Positions 1 through 7,231 are shown, numbered from the stretch's first letter. The stretch: 23,668 nt of DNA from CAZNNH01 sp964574335 (GCA_964574335.1 CAZNNH010000088.1:1-23668), one strand, 5' to 3'. Notes: generated by a model from the sequence alone, not told the origin. Made by a program: numbers and translations.

Positions 1-2
1 AG

Positions 3-71
3 ATGAAGCGGGTGGGCCGGGTGGACATCCCGCAGGAGGCCTTCCTGGCGGTGCTGCGGGTCGACGACTGA
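3..71 (+). CDS. C-terminal tail of an unidentified protein, cut by the window edge
   Basis: The window opens inside an open frame that ends at the TGA at 69-71, with tail residues DIPQEAFLAVLRVDD. An ATG at position 3 is in frame, but this is more likely the 3' end of a longer gene starting before the window. I cannot name the family. The same tail reappears in decayed form at 933-975 (EEAILAVLGVDD), which hints at a repeated or mobile element. That is inference; no domain is visible. Confidence 0.35.
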   Translation: MKRVGRVDIPQEAFLAVLRVDD

Positions 72-72
72 G
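30..72 (+). repeat. Imperfect direct repeat, copy A
   Basis: Aligned with 933-975 at a constant offset of 903, 37 of 43 bases are identical, including the shared ending GTCGACGACTGAG. This copy is the 3' end of the reading frame that closes at 71. The two copies bracket the MNT/HEPN module. Confidence 0.6.
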
Positions 73-90
73 GCGGGGGGCGAGGCGCTA

Positions 91-476
91 CTAGCGTCTC
101 CTGCGTCGTAGCGCCTTCCGCGGCAAGAGGGCCCGGGCCTCTCTTCGAACACGCCGGGCCAGACCAACCGCTCGGCGCGCCTCCGGCAGGGGGATCTCGC
201 CCCAGCCGGGGTAGCGAGCGCCAACCGCGTACTCGGTCAGCCTGGCTTGCTCCGTCGTCGTCAAGGTAGCAGGTCGCGAAGCCTCTCCAGATCGTGCGTT
301 CTCGGGAAATCGCATCGCCTCAGCACCAACAGAGCCTTCAAGTACTTCTCGACGCACTGCTGGGCATGGAAGCACACCGTGTCCGTGGGGCAATCGGCCC
401 CCAGCTTGATGGTATGGGCCGCCGTCTTGAGGTCGTTGTCGGCCTTCTCGATCCATTCGCGGACGACGACGAGCAT
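91..476 (-). pseudogene. HEPN-domain protein, frameshifted (toxin half of MNT/HEPN pair)
   Basis: Reading from the ATG at 476, the protein begins MLVVVREWIEKADNDLKTA and contains the HEPN signature HAQQCVEKYLKALL, then FPRTHDLERLRDLLP before a stop near 261. The rest of the domain (TTTEQARLTEYAVGARYPG and the basic tail) continues in another frame down to the stop at 91-93, so one indel near 261-275 splits an otherwise complete domain of about 130 residues. HEPN proteins paired with minimal nucleotidyltransferases form type II or VII toxin-antitoxin systems, in which HEPN is usually an RNase or the AMPylated toxin. The gene starts 8 nt after the nucleotidyltransferase stop, so the two form an operon. 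Inactive unless the indel is a sequence error. Confidence 0.75.
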
Positions 477-484
477 GCGATGTC

Positions 485-880
485 TCAGGCTCTCGCATAG
501 AGAACCTTCCCCTCGAGCAGCGCGGGTCGCTCGACCGTACCCGGGACCCGGCTTCGCCACTCGAAATCCTCGGGCGTCGTGACGATGACGTCCTTCGATA
601 CGCCCAGACCCTGCAAGGCGAGCCGGATCTGGAGCTGCTTCTCACGCTTCGGTCCGGAGAACGGCATGACGATGAGCAGGTCCACGTCGCTGTCGGCGTC
701 GGCTGTTCCGCGTGCGTGCGAGCCGAATAGGATGACTCGCTCGGGGCGGAACGACTCCACGATTCTCCGCACCATCTCGCGGATGGTCGGGTCGAGGGGG
801 TCGTGGTCCGCCCTGCGGAGTCCGCTTCCGCGGGACGAAAGCGTGCGGCGCCCTTTCGCCTCCAACTGCGTGAATGCCAT
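485..880 (-). CDS. Minimal nucleotidyltransferase (MNT antitoxin of MNT/HEPN pair)
   Basis: The core reads RPERVILFGSHARGTADADS followed by DVDLLIVM. This is the Pol-beta superfamily nucleotidyltransferase motif GSxxRG...DxDLLI, with both catalytic aspartates present. In MNT/HEPN toxin-antitoxin pairs this protein neutralises the HEPN partner, in studied cases by adenylylating it. The ATG at 880 gives 131 residues. The first 30 or so are not typical of the roughly 100-residue family, so an internal start near 775 (MVRRIVESF) is possible. The gene looks intact and lies 8 nt upstream of the frameshifted HEPN gene. The upstream side abuts direct-repeat copy B. Confidence 0.8.
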   Translation of the reverse strand: MAFTQLEAKGRRTLSSRGSGLRRADHDPLDPTIREMVRRIVESFRPERVILFGSHARGTADADSDVDLLIVMPFSGPKREKQLQIRLALQGLGVSKDVIVTTPEDFEWRSRVPGTVERPALLEGKVLYARA

Positions 881-932
881 CCGATTCGCCCTCGCAGCCA
901 ACTCTACGCCAACGATGCGGGCGTTCCAAGCT

Positions 933-975
933 CCAGAGGAGGCCATCCTGGCCGTGCTGGGTGTCGACGACTGAG
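933..975 (+). repeat. Imperfect direct repeat, copy B
   Basis: This segment matches 30-72 at 37 of 43 positions and also ends in a stop codon followed by G. It decodes as EEAILAVLGVDD, like the tail at the left edge, but the coding sequence before it is not recognisable. It lies just upstream of the MNT start, so the toxin-antitoxin pair sits between the two copies. Confidence 0.6.
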
Positions 976-1082
976 CCAGGCGGCCAGGTGGGCTCTCGAC
1001 CGTTTCCTCTCGGGCCGCGGCCGACTGCGGGATGACGCTGCCCCAAGGAATGCCATCATTGATAGCATCCTTGGCGGCGGTC

Positions 1083-1238
1083 ATGGTCCAACTGGTCGTC
1101 AGGCAGTTGGAGGACGAGGTGGTGGCGGCGCTCCGGAAGCGGGCCGCCAGTAGGGGTCGATCCATGGAGGCGGAGCAACGCAAGATCCTGCGGACCGCGT
1201 TGCGCCCCGCTCGACGTGCCCGGCCCTTCAAGGAGGCC
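1083..1238 (+). CDS. FitA/VapB-type ribbon-helix-helix antitoxin, truncated
   Basis: From the ATG at 1083 the protein reads MVQLVVRQLEDEVVAALRKR, then GRSMEAEQRKILRTAL. This is the canonical N-terminal ribbon-helix-helix of FitA-like antitoxins (beta strand LVVRQL, helix, GRSMEAE, second helix). FitA/VapB proteins bind their own promoter and block a PIN-domain RNase. Family resemblance stops after about residue 52 (RPFKEA); the frame continues to 1379 as unrelated sequence. The toxin remnant follows at once in another frame, so the antitoxin C-terminus and the toxin N-terminus were probably lost in one deletion near 1238. No good ribosome binding site is seen. Confidence 0.65.
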
Positions 1239-1240
1239 GG

Positions 1241-1449
1241 GACGCCCGCCAGGCCGCTTTGCTCGAGCGACGGTTGTCGCGGGTGGTCAGCGACCATGGG
1301 GAGACCGCCGCCCGCCCGGGCTCCGTGGTGGACACCCTCACGACGGCCACGGCGCTGGTCCGCGGCCTGGTCCTGGTGACACGCAACGTCAACGACGTGG
1401 CGCGGCCGGCGTGTCCCACCTGAACCCATTCGACCGCGCCGCCGGCTAG
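1241..1449 (+). pseudogene. PIN-domain (FitB/VapC) toxin remnant
   Basis: In the frame starting at 1241 the sequence reads SVVDTLTTATALVRGLVLVT then RNVNDVA. This matches the C-terminal third of FitB/VapC toxins, where the consensus is roughly DALIAATAL..LTLVTRNVRDF. The frame then breaks near 1400, and the expected ending (AAGVSHLNPFDRAAG, stop at 1447-1449) lies in a second frame. The N-terminal two thirds, including the first catalytic Asp region, are missing. The gene is therefore deleted internally and frameshifted. It forms a dead toxin-antitoxin pair with the antitoxin fragment before it. Confidence 0.65.
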
Positions 1450-2597
1450 TAGCCACGCCCGCGAGGCCGCCGACCCGGTCGAAGAAGGAGAGCGTCGCCG
1501 CATCGCCCGCATCTCGCTCGCCGCTCAACCGTCCTGACCAGACGCCGGCGGGAGAGCCGGCCGCCGGCCGCCCGGCCCCACCAAGGGCAGAGCCACCGGT
1601 GTGACGTCTCCCGGCCCAACGATCCCAGATGGCCTGGTACGCGAGCACCCCAGGACAGCCGCCACAACGAGAACGCCAGCTCCACCTTCCAGCAACGGCT
1701 GCCTCCTTGATCCGGCCAGAGGGCAGTGCCGACACCGTTCGGCCCGGTAAGCGGTCCCTCCTCGTAGCTGGCGAGCTGGGTGCCCGGCCTCGGCGCGACG
1801 CGGGTTCCGGCCCGGTCCGCGATGTTCGTGCGGCTGGGGCTTTCGGTGCTGGCGGCGGTGGGCGTCGGGGCGATGGAGAAGGCGCCGGGCCGGACGACCT
1901 GGCGTGGGCTGGCGGTGGCGCGCGATTCGCCGGGTCCGGCCTCCGTCGCCCGGCCTCAGCCGTAGGTCGAGTTGGTGAAGGCGTTCAAAGGACCGCGCCG
2001 CACCCGCTCACGATGCGTGGGCGATGCTCGGAGGCGAGGAGCTGTACCGGGTCGTCCCACGAGCCCTGCCGGCCCCCTCAGAGAAGCGGGTCGAGAAACT
2101 GCAGCGCGTGGACCGAGCGGGTTGGCGGTGCGAGTCGAGTCCGGCGGCGGGCGGGTGGGAGCGGGCCCTCGACGACGATCCGGCCACGTCGTTCCGCACC
2201 GGGTCTCCCCAGCGTCCCGGCAACTTCATCCGGTCACTACTTCTACAGTAGGCTCCCGGAGAGCGCCAAGTCACGCGACCAACCCGCCACCGAAACCGGA
2301 ATGTGTGGAGCACCAGATCACCTTCAGTGTCCGCGGCAGAACCCAGGGTTCGGGGAAGGCGCGTGTCTGGCGTGGAAGCGAGCTAGCTTAGCAGCTAGAC
2401 CACCCTTTCCATACTCGCCGCGCCGCCGTTTCAGGTTGGCAGCGCTGAGGAGCGAGAAGCCAAAGTCCTTGGACCTCGCCCCTATCACTTGTCCGGTGTG
2501 TCGAAGGAACTCCAGCCGGTCGCAAGCGTACGGCTCGGACTCCACAAACGCGAACATAGCCACGACAGCCCAACGCCCTCACGCAAGGAGACACCGC
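1450..2597. other. Long stretch without an intact gene
   Basis: About 1.1 kb of GC-rich DNA in which every open frame is composition-driven (Arg/Gly/Pro-rich) and shows no conserved domain, apart from the possible discoidin-like fragment at 2024-2251. A 5-bp-stem inverted repeat, CTAGC-TTAGCA-GCTAG, lies near 2382-2397. I see no rRNA, no convincing tRNA and no CRISPR. Given the broken genes on both sides, this is most simply read as decayed sequence. Confidence 0.5.
2024..2251 (+). pseudogene. Possible F5/8 type C (discoidin-like) domain fragment
   Basis: The frame from 2024 contains AGWRCESSPAAGGWERALDD followed by DPATSFRTGSPQRPGNFI. This resembles the start of discoidin-like carbohydrate-binding modules (W..S.......ALDGDPATRW.TG.PQ.PG.W). 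The preceding segment (EELYRVVPRALPAPSEKRVE) looks like the linker seen before such modules in some bacterial membrane glycosyltransferases. The frame ends right after the match, before the remaining strands of the sandwich, and nothing upstream is intact. A weak call based on pattern memory. Confidence 0.35.
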
Positions 2598-3533
2598 TCA
2601 CGGCCCCTCGCCGATCGGGCCATCTACACCGCGGCGCAGGCCGCGGGTTTGCCGGAGTTGCTCCAGGGCCACTGTGGCCCAGTGGCGGGCCAGCGGCTGC
2701 GTGCTTGCCTTGGCTCGCCTCAACGCCTCGAGAGCCCACGGCTCGTGGGCCTGGACCGCCATCAACTGACGTATCGCCTGGGGTCGCAGGGAGGCGTACG
2801 CGCCCGAGCTGTCGGCGACGAGCGCGGCAAGCCGCCGCGATCGTTCGTCCGCAGTAGGAAAGACAGCGACCGCCTCGAATACGAGAACCCGCCGACGCAC
2901 ACCGTCCACGACGGTGGGCTGATATCGCCACTTGAGGGCCGCAGCCCTGGCGACCTCGCCGACCACCTTGTCGGCACTGCTGTCTGTGCTTGCCTTGACG
3001 GCGAGAGGCCGCCCCGACTCGTCGAGATAGACCATCAGCAGTACCAGGCCGGACGCCGGGTTCGGGCGCGCAGGTGTTCTATTGGGATAGGCCGGCTCGA
3101 CGTAGCGAGTGCGCGCCGGGTAGGGTACCGCATAGTCCGCCATCAGGAAGCTGGGCGGCTGGGCCCGAGATATCGGCCTCGGCTGGTCGGGCACACGAGG
3201 GACGATCCATAGGTGGAGCAGGTAGAGGATGGCAGCCAGCGAGGCCCAGCCGACCATGTAGTGAAGTAGAATCTGGCGTGCGTTCCATGCCACTGGGCGA
3301 AAGCTGCAGACCCCGTCACCCTCATCGATCGGAAAGCGGAGGGAGCGCCAGGGTGGCTTCGTGATGCGGCCAGAGGCTAGGGGCACTAGAGGCATGGCCG
3401 CGACGGAGAACCACTTGATGCACTGCACAGTCTGACGGTGGCAGTCCTTCCCCGCCACAAGGGCGGCATCTTCGGGCGTCAGGGGCTGTGGCCGACTCGC
3501 CCCGTAGTACATCACTCCGATGAGGCGACTCAC
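2598..3533 (-). CDS. Membrane protein with TonB-type C-terminal domain and helical tail
   Basis: From the GTG at 3533 the product is 311 residues. A GAGGG ribosome binding site lies 8 nt ahead; an ATG at 3512 is the alternative start. It has a cytoplasmic N-terminus of about 100 residues, one membrane segment (ILLHYMVGWASLAAILYLL), a proline-rich linker, and a TonB-type domain (VYLDESGRPLAVKASTDSSA, then ALKWRYQP). The last 70 or so residues form helical, HEAT-like sequence (LRPQAIRQLMAVQAHEPWAL). TonB domains link inner-membrane energy to outer-membrane receptors or serve as periplasmic adaptors; no ExbB/ExbD genes are here. The start lies 1 nt after the RHS remnant stop, so the two were probably co-transcribed. 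Substrate unknown. Confidence 0.65.
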   Translation of the reverse strand: MSRLIGVMYYGASRPQPLTPEDAALVAGKDCHRQTVQCIKWFSVAAMPLVPLASGRITKPPWRSLRFPIDEGDGVCSFRPVAWNARQILLHYMVGWASLAAILYLLHLWIVPRVPDQPRPISRAQPPSFLMADYAVPYPARTRYVEPAYPNRTPARPNPASGLVLLMVYLDESGRPLAVKASTDSSADKVVGEVARAAALKWRYQPTVVDGVRRRVLVFEAVAVFPTADERSRRLAALVADSSGAYASLRPQAIRQLMAVQAHEPWALEALRRAKASTQPLARHWATVALEQLRQTRGLRRGVDGPIGEGP

Positions 3534-3534
3534 A

Positions 3535-4245
3535 TCACGGGCCCTCGGGCACACAGTACACCCGGTGCCGCGTGGCCTCCGCCGCCGACCCGACGGTCGT
3601 GGCTGCGCGTCCAGCAAGCCAGCTCCACACCAGCCCGAACTCCCCGAAGACACCGATCCGCGCAGCGCCCGCTAGGGTCTCACCCGCGTAGACGGCTTCT
3701 AGTGCTACATGGAGGGCGCCGGCCGCCTCGTGGCCCCCGTGTACGATCTGTGCCGCTGAGTTCGATTCGGCAAGCTCCTCGTTCGCGTCAAAGCGCTCCG
3801 AGAACGGCTCGCAGCGAGTCTGGAGCCGGGAGAGTGTCGGATTGGAGCTTGTTTGTTCCAAGTAGCCCAAGAAGCGTGCGTTGTCTCTCAAGTCTGAGAT
3901 CCGGATCAGCTGGATCTGTTGAGGGCCGTCGAGCGCCATCCACTGGCCGTAGTCTACAAGCGCGGGATCGGCTGCCCAGGTTGGGAGTTCTGGGACTCCA
4001 GCCGGGCACCCTTTGCCGCCCGGCCCGGCGTGGTCGCAGGCTATCTCAGTCGGGAACGTCAACCTTAAACGAGTCGGGGACGTGTCCCCCTCCCCGGCGC
4101 CTGTCGCGGGGCCACTTCCCCCCTGGCCGGAACCGTTGCCGCTGCCACCAAGGGCCCATTGCAGCAAGTCGAACATCCCCCAGGAGATGGGATCGGGAGC
4201 TGTCACGGTGGTGGTGGGTTCGACGTGAGCTACTACGTCGATGGT
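3535..4245 (-). pseudogene. RHS C-terminal variable region (possible toxin tip), out of frame with its core
   Basis: This frame follows the RHS core after a one-base shift near 4238-4245. It starts VTIDVVAHVEPTTTVTAPDP and ISWGMFDLLQWALGG, then a Gly/Ser linker. The remaining 150 or so residues (VDYGQWMALDGPQQIQLIRI ... HEAAGALHVALEAVYAGETL) match no domain I recognise. In RHS/YD-repeat polymorphic toxins, the segment after the conserved core is the variable effector, which would make this a candidate effector tip. It ends at 3535, and the next gene starts almost immediately, where immunity genes usually sit. The frameshift and the missing 5' part mean it is probably not expressed as a secreted toxin now. 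Confidence 0.5.
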
Positions 4246-4937
4246 GACGGATCACGAGCGCGTCGGCCCCGTCGCACTCGAGACTCCCGTTCGGGCAGGT
4301 CGGGTGGAGATCAGTGAGCTCGTTGCTCACTGCCAGCCCTGTTTGGTCGACGAACATAGTGGGGTTCCCGCCCGCATAGCCATATCCGTTGATGCCCCCG
4401 GCCGGGCCGATCGGGTCCGGGCTGACGAACAGGCCCGCCCTCGGGTCGTAGTAGCGGGCATGAAGGTACGTCAGGCTGGCGGCCGCATCGAAGCGCTGGG
4501 AGATGTAGCCGCGGGACTCGGCGTGCGTTCCCTCCTGGGTCTGGGTCTCGCCGTAGGCTCGGTAGGTGCGCCGAAGCTCCTGGTGGCCGACCTGGTTGGT
4601 CACGACATTGAACGAGCCCATCCGGTCCGTGTGGATCCAATAGGGTGTGGTCGCGGTCACGCTGGTCACCAGCTTGGCCACCACCCCGAGGCCCGGCGCG
4701 CTGACGTAGGTCGTGACCTCGCTGGCCGTGACCTCGTAGTCGTCCCCGAACGGGTAGATGGATGTCGTCCCGCCCGAGACCCGTTTCAATCCGTCGCTGG
4801 CGCCGCCGTTCCCGTAGACGTAACTCCCGTTCTTCGCCTGGAGGCTGCCGTCCGGGTTCCAGGCGTACGTTTCGCTGCCCGCTTGCCCGAGCTGACCGTT
4901 CGCGTCGTACGCATAGCTGACGCCGCCCACATCCGTC
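4238..4937 (-). pseudogene. RHS/YD-repeat core fragment, 5'-truncated
   Basis: The reading frame shows YD-type repeats (VSYAYDANGQLGQAG, TYAWNPDGSLQ), the HTDRMGSFNVVTNQVG segment and the RHS core signature YLHARYYDPRAGLFVSPDPI followed by GPAGGINGYGYAGGNP. This is the end of the RHS shell that encloses C-terminal toxins in polymorphic-toxin systems. Full-length RHS proteins exceed 1000 residues. Here everything upstream of about 4937 is missing, replaced by truncated IS630 transposase sequence in the same orientation. At the other end the frame breaks near 4240, leaving the variable tip out of frame. Confidence 0.85.
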
Positions 4938-5345
4938 GGCGCGCGGACCGAAGTGGTCGATCAGCGACTTCTCGCGATGGGTGTTGAGGTTGTCCATCAC
5001 CAGATGGATGGTGTGCGCGTTCGGATAGGCGGCCACCACGGCGTGGATGCGCTGTGCGAACGCGCGGCCTGAGCGATCGGGCGTCGCACACGTGAGGTGC
5101 CGCCCGCCTTTGGGCTCCACGATGCCGAACAGGTTGGCCGTACCGCAGCGCTTGTATTCATTGTCCCGTTTGGCGAGGTGGCCCGGGCGGGCGGGCCGAC
5201 TGGGACGGACCTCCGCGTGCAACGAGACGGATTTCTCGTCCAGGCAGACCACCGGGGCCTTGGCGTCGCGGGGCCTCTCGTATAGCGCCAGCACGTCTTC
5301 CATGTTCGTGATGTACTCTTCATCGAGCTCAGCCACGCACCACAT
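4938..5345 (-). pseudogene. IS630-type transposase, DDE catalytic part, truncated
   Basis: It begins MWCVAELDEEYITNMEDVLA and carries two of the three catalytic acidic residues: the first Asp in VVCLDEKSV and the second in HLVMDNLNTH. The sequence stops matching the family at SLIDHFGPRAD, near 4938. The conserved segment with the third acidic residue (normally around HGSWLNQAEIE) is replaced by RHS sequence. A transposase without that glutamate cannot catalyse transposition. Overlaps the N-terminal frame by 17 nt. Confidence 0.8.
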
Positions 5346-5796
5346 TCTTTTCCCGCCACGGCTTGAGGTCGTGGCTTTGCAGGAGTACTCGGATGGTTTC
5401 GCGGCCCACCCGCGGGACCATCTTCCGTTTCACCGCCTGCTCGACGATCAGGCGTACCGTCCAGCGGGCGGCCCCTGGCGGGGGCGCGCTGCACACCATC
5501 GCGATGATGCGCTGCTTGTCCGAGGGCGCCAACACCTCGGCCGCGCCGGGACGGGGCGCCTCGAACACGGCCCGGGCCATGCCCCCCGTCCGGTAACGCT
5601 GGGCGATCTTGCGCACGGCGGGCGGCGTGAGCCGCACTCCTTCCGCAACCTGCGGGGCACTGTCCCCATGGTCCAGCCGCAGCAACGCCATGGCGCGGAC
5701 CACCACCCGGACCTGCTGCACCCCGCCCCGCAGCAACGCCTCCAAGGCCCGCCTGTCCTGCGTACGCAATCGGAATGGTAACGGTGGTCGTGGCAT
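5329..5796 (-). pseudogene. IS630-type transposase, N-terminal helix-turn-helix part
   Basis: This 155-residue frame contains the DNA-binding half of an IS630 transposase. QVAEGVRLTPPAVRKIAQRY is the first helix-turn-helix, and RWTVRLIVEQAVKRKMVPRV followed by GRETIRVLLQSHDLKPWREK is the second part that precedes the catalytic domain. The frame is lost at KPWREKN. The usual family sequence is HDLKPWREKMWCVAEL, and that continuation is present one base out of frame from the ATG at 5345. A single extra base in the run GAAAAGAA explains the split. A -1 programmed slip would not restore the frame (+1 or -2 is needed), so decay or sequence error is more likely. Confidence 0.8.
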
Positions 5797-5854
5797 ACCC
5801 CAGTGTAACAGGTACAGGGGTGATTAGACAACTATTCAGGCGGTCAGAGACCTG

Positions 5855-5887
5855 GGGGGCCAGTTCTACATGGCCGTTCGCACGGCG
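5855..5887 (+). repeat. Short duplicated segment, IS-end-like, copy 1
   Basis: It matches 6708-6740 at 28 of 33 positions and contains CATGGCCGTTCGCACG exactly. The pattern GGxCAGTT...CATGGCCGTT resembles the repeated terminal motifs of IS21-family elements (GTCAGTTTTGCATGACCGTT type). No IstA or IstB sequence is present, so the IS21 link is inference. Confidence 0.4.
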
Positions 5888-5904
5888 TCTCGCCTTCTCC
5901 CGCG

Positions 5905-5955
5905 ACGACTTCGCCTTCAGCCCGTGGCTCATGCCCGAGCTGTCCGCCTTCCGGT
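5905..5955 (+). repeat. Duplicated gene-end fragment, copy 1
   Basis: It matches 6567-6617 at 45 of 51 positions. In this copy the plus-strand frame reads DDFAFSPWLMPELSAFR and runs on without stopping. The other copy ends in a stop right after the repeat. Parent gene not recognised. Confidence 0.5.
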
Positions 5956-5987
5956 GGTCCCCAAGGGATGGGTCTGTGAACTCGCCG

Positions 5988-6428
5988 TCATCGGCCCTGC
6001 TGGTCATGCTTCATGAGCACTCGAATCCAGATCGCGAGCGCGACGGGTGCTCCGACGCCGAAGATCATGAGACGAGCGATTGATCCAAGCGTGACGGGAA
6101 CCCCATTCCTCATATCCAAGGTGACGCCATACACCACGGCCGCTGCCAAGACAAGCGCGATGCCAACGAAGAAGCAGAAGCCGGCCCCGTGCCGAAACCT
6201 CGTCTGGCGAGCACACGATTCACAGTAGGCCTGCGAGTACTCCAAGTCCCCACCGGCGGCGGAGAGCGGTCGCCGGCCGCAACGGGGGCAGAGTCCCTTG
6301 GCACGCCGTCTCTCGGCCCGACGAAGCCAGTGGGCCTGATACAGGAGCAGCATTGTCACCGTCATCCCAATGAGAATGCCCGCCCCGTGCTCGAGCAACC
6401 CTATCGAGCGAGTCCACAGCTCCAACAT
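5988..6428 (-). CDS. Small membrane protein with a four-cysteine zinc ribbon
   Basis: The 146-residue product starts at the ATG at 6428 with an AGGAGG ribosome binding site 9 nt ahead. It has a first membrane segment (LLEHGAGILIGMTVTMLLLY), a basic stretch (HWLRRAERRRAKG), and a zinc-ribbon pattern CPRCGRRP ... YCESCARQ. Two more membrane segments follow (FCFFVGIALVLAAAVVYGV and RLMIFGVGAPVALAIWIRVL). By the positive-inside rule the basic zinc ribbon lies on the cytoplasmic side. No family name comes to mind. It is flanked by duplicated fragments, and its base composition looks less GC-rich than the arg region. Hypothetical, but a convincing gene. Confidence 0.65.
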   Translation of the reverse strand: MLELWTRSIGLLEHGAGILIGMTVTMLLLYQAHWLRRAERRRAKGLCPRCGRRPLSAAGGDLEYSQAYCESCARQTRFRHGAGFCFFVGIALVLAAAVVYGVTLDMRNGVPVTLGSIARLMIFGVGAPVALAIWIRVLMKHDQQGR

Positions 6429-6566
6429 CGCCCACTCCCTCCTACCTGTGGCATTTCAATGCATGGGCGACACCGAACATGCCCAACCCGAGCCAGGCGG
6501 CCATGCAACGGACCTTCCAGCCCATCCACCTGAGTGGCTTCGAGCTGCGGCTCGTCCACTCCCAGA

Positions 6567-6617
6567 ACGACTTCGCCTTCGACCCGTGGCTCCTGCCCGA
6601 GCTGTATGCCTACCGGT
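6567..6617 (+). repeat. Duplicated gene-end fragment, copy 2, ending in a stop
   Basis: This is the second copy of the 51-bp segment at 5905-5955. The plus-strand frame FELRLVHSQNDFAFDPWLLP then ELYAYR ends at TAG right after the repeat, so this is probably the authentic C-terminus of a lost gene. An open stretch can be traced back only to about 6475 (NMPNPSQAAMQRTFQPIHLS) with no start I trust. Confidence 0.45.
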
Positions 6618-6707
6618 AGCACACGAGGGGGGCTCCGGTCAGTGGCCAGCGTCATGCGGACCCTCTCTGCCATCTCACTGGACAAGGTTCCACTCTCAAT
6701 GGCCTCT

Positions 6708-6740
6708 GGGGGTCAGTTTGGCATGGCCGTTCGCACGACG
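6708..6740 (+). repeat. Short duplicated segment, IS-end-like, copy 2
   Basis: It matches 5855-5887 at 28 of 33 positions in the same orientation. It lies downstream of the PWLLPEL fragment here but upstream of it in the other copy, so the two blocks were shuffled rather than simply duplicated together. Confidence 0.4.
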
Positions 6741-6745
6741 GGCAC

Positions 6746-7231
6746 CTATTCCTCATGACGCCTTGCGGAACACGCCCGCCACGCCGCGTAGCTGCCTAAG
6801 AGGAGCAAGGTGGATGTCGCGAGCACCGGTGAGAGCCACGCGCGGAGCCCCATGTGGACGGACACGAACCTGGTAGCGAGGAGATCGAAAAGAAGCCAAT
6901 GGCCAGCGAGCCCGACCAGCACGAGGGCCCCGGCGTCATCCCGGCCCCGCCATACAAGGAACATGGCCAGAGGAGCAGCGGCCAAGGTGACGAAGGGGCA
7001 TGCGGCCGCCCAGGACCGGCACTCGCCCGCCCACCAGCAGTGGCTCAAGAGCTGGTGGGCCTTTGGGAGGTACTTGATGGCTGGGACGGTCCAAGCTGCA
7101 GCAGTGAGCCACACGACCAGCGTTTGCCGTTGGCTACGGACGGACGTGACAAGCAGCACGATGGCGAAGAGCCCAACGGTCTTCAGGATCCAGAGCGTCA
7201 CCGCCACACCCTGACAGATACCATGCCGCAC
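6746..7231 (-). CDS. Hypothetical membrane protein, about four transmembrane helices
   Basis: The longest reading starts at GTG 7231 and gives 161 residues. Hydrophobic segments include LWILKTVGLFAIVLLVTSV, TLVVWLTAAAWTVPAI, WAAACPFVTLAAAPLAMFLV and LSPVLATSTLLLLGSYAAW, separated by short charged loops; a further segment around LVLVGLAGHWLLFDLLA may also cross. Three Cys/Trp-rich residues lie in a loop (HCWWAGECRSW). A slightly later GTG could be the true start (VAVTLWILK). I do not recognise the family. The downstream edge meets the duplicated 33-bp segment. Confidence 0.55.
   Translation of the reverse strand: MRHGICQGVAVTLWILKTVGLFAIVLLVTSVRSQRQTLVVWLTAAAWTVPAIKYLPKAHQLLSHCWWAGECRSWAAACPFVTLAAAPLAMFLVWRGRDDAGALVLVGLAGHWLLFDLLATRFVSVHMGLRAWLSPVLATSTLLLLGSYAAWRACSARRHEE

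Larger units (their letters stand above)
4938..5831 (-). mobile_element. IS630-family insertion sequence, 3'-truncated remnant
   Basis: The element holds a transposase split over two frames. It is cut at about 4938, where RHS sequence begins. Its 5' end probably lies shortly beyond the transposase start at 5796, but I could not define a terminal inverted repeat because the opposite end is missing. IS630 elements target TA dinucleotides and carry one DDE transposase. Confidence 0.7.

Noticed and set aside
2370..2412. Possible degenerate tRNA (CTAGC-loop-GCTAG arm with a GCTAA loop sequence)
   Set aside because: The loop is 6 nt rather than 7, no acceptor stem or T-arm (GTTCGA) could be placed at the right distance, and no CCA end is seen.
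4046..4235. C-terminal His/Arg/Ser-rich extension of the RHS core frame as a real domain
   Set aside because: It is the out-of-frame reading of the variable tip. The correct reading resumes one base away with well-formed protein sequence.
5329..5345. Programmed -1 frameshift in the IS630 transposase
   Set aside because: The second frame is +1 (or -2) relative to the first, not -1, and the element is truncated anyway. A one-base insertion in an A-rich run is simpler.
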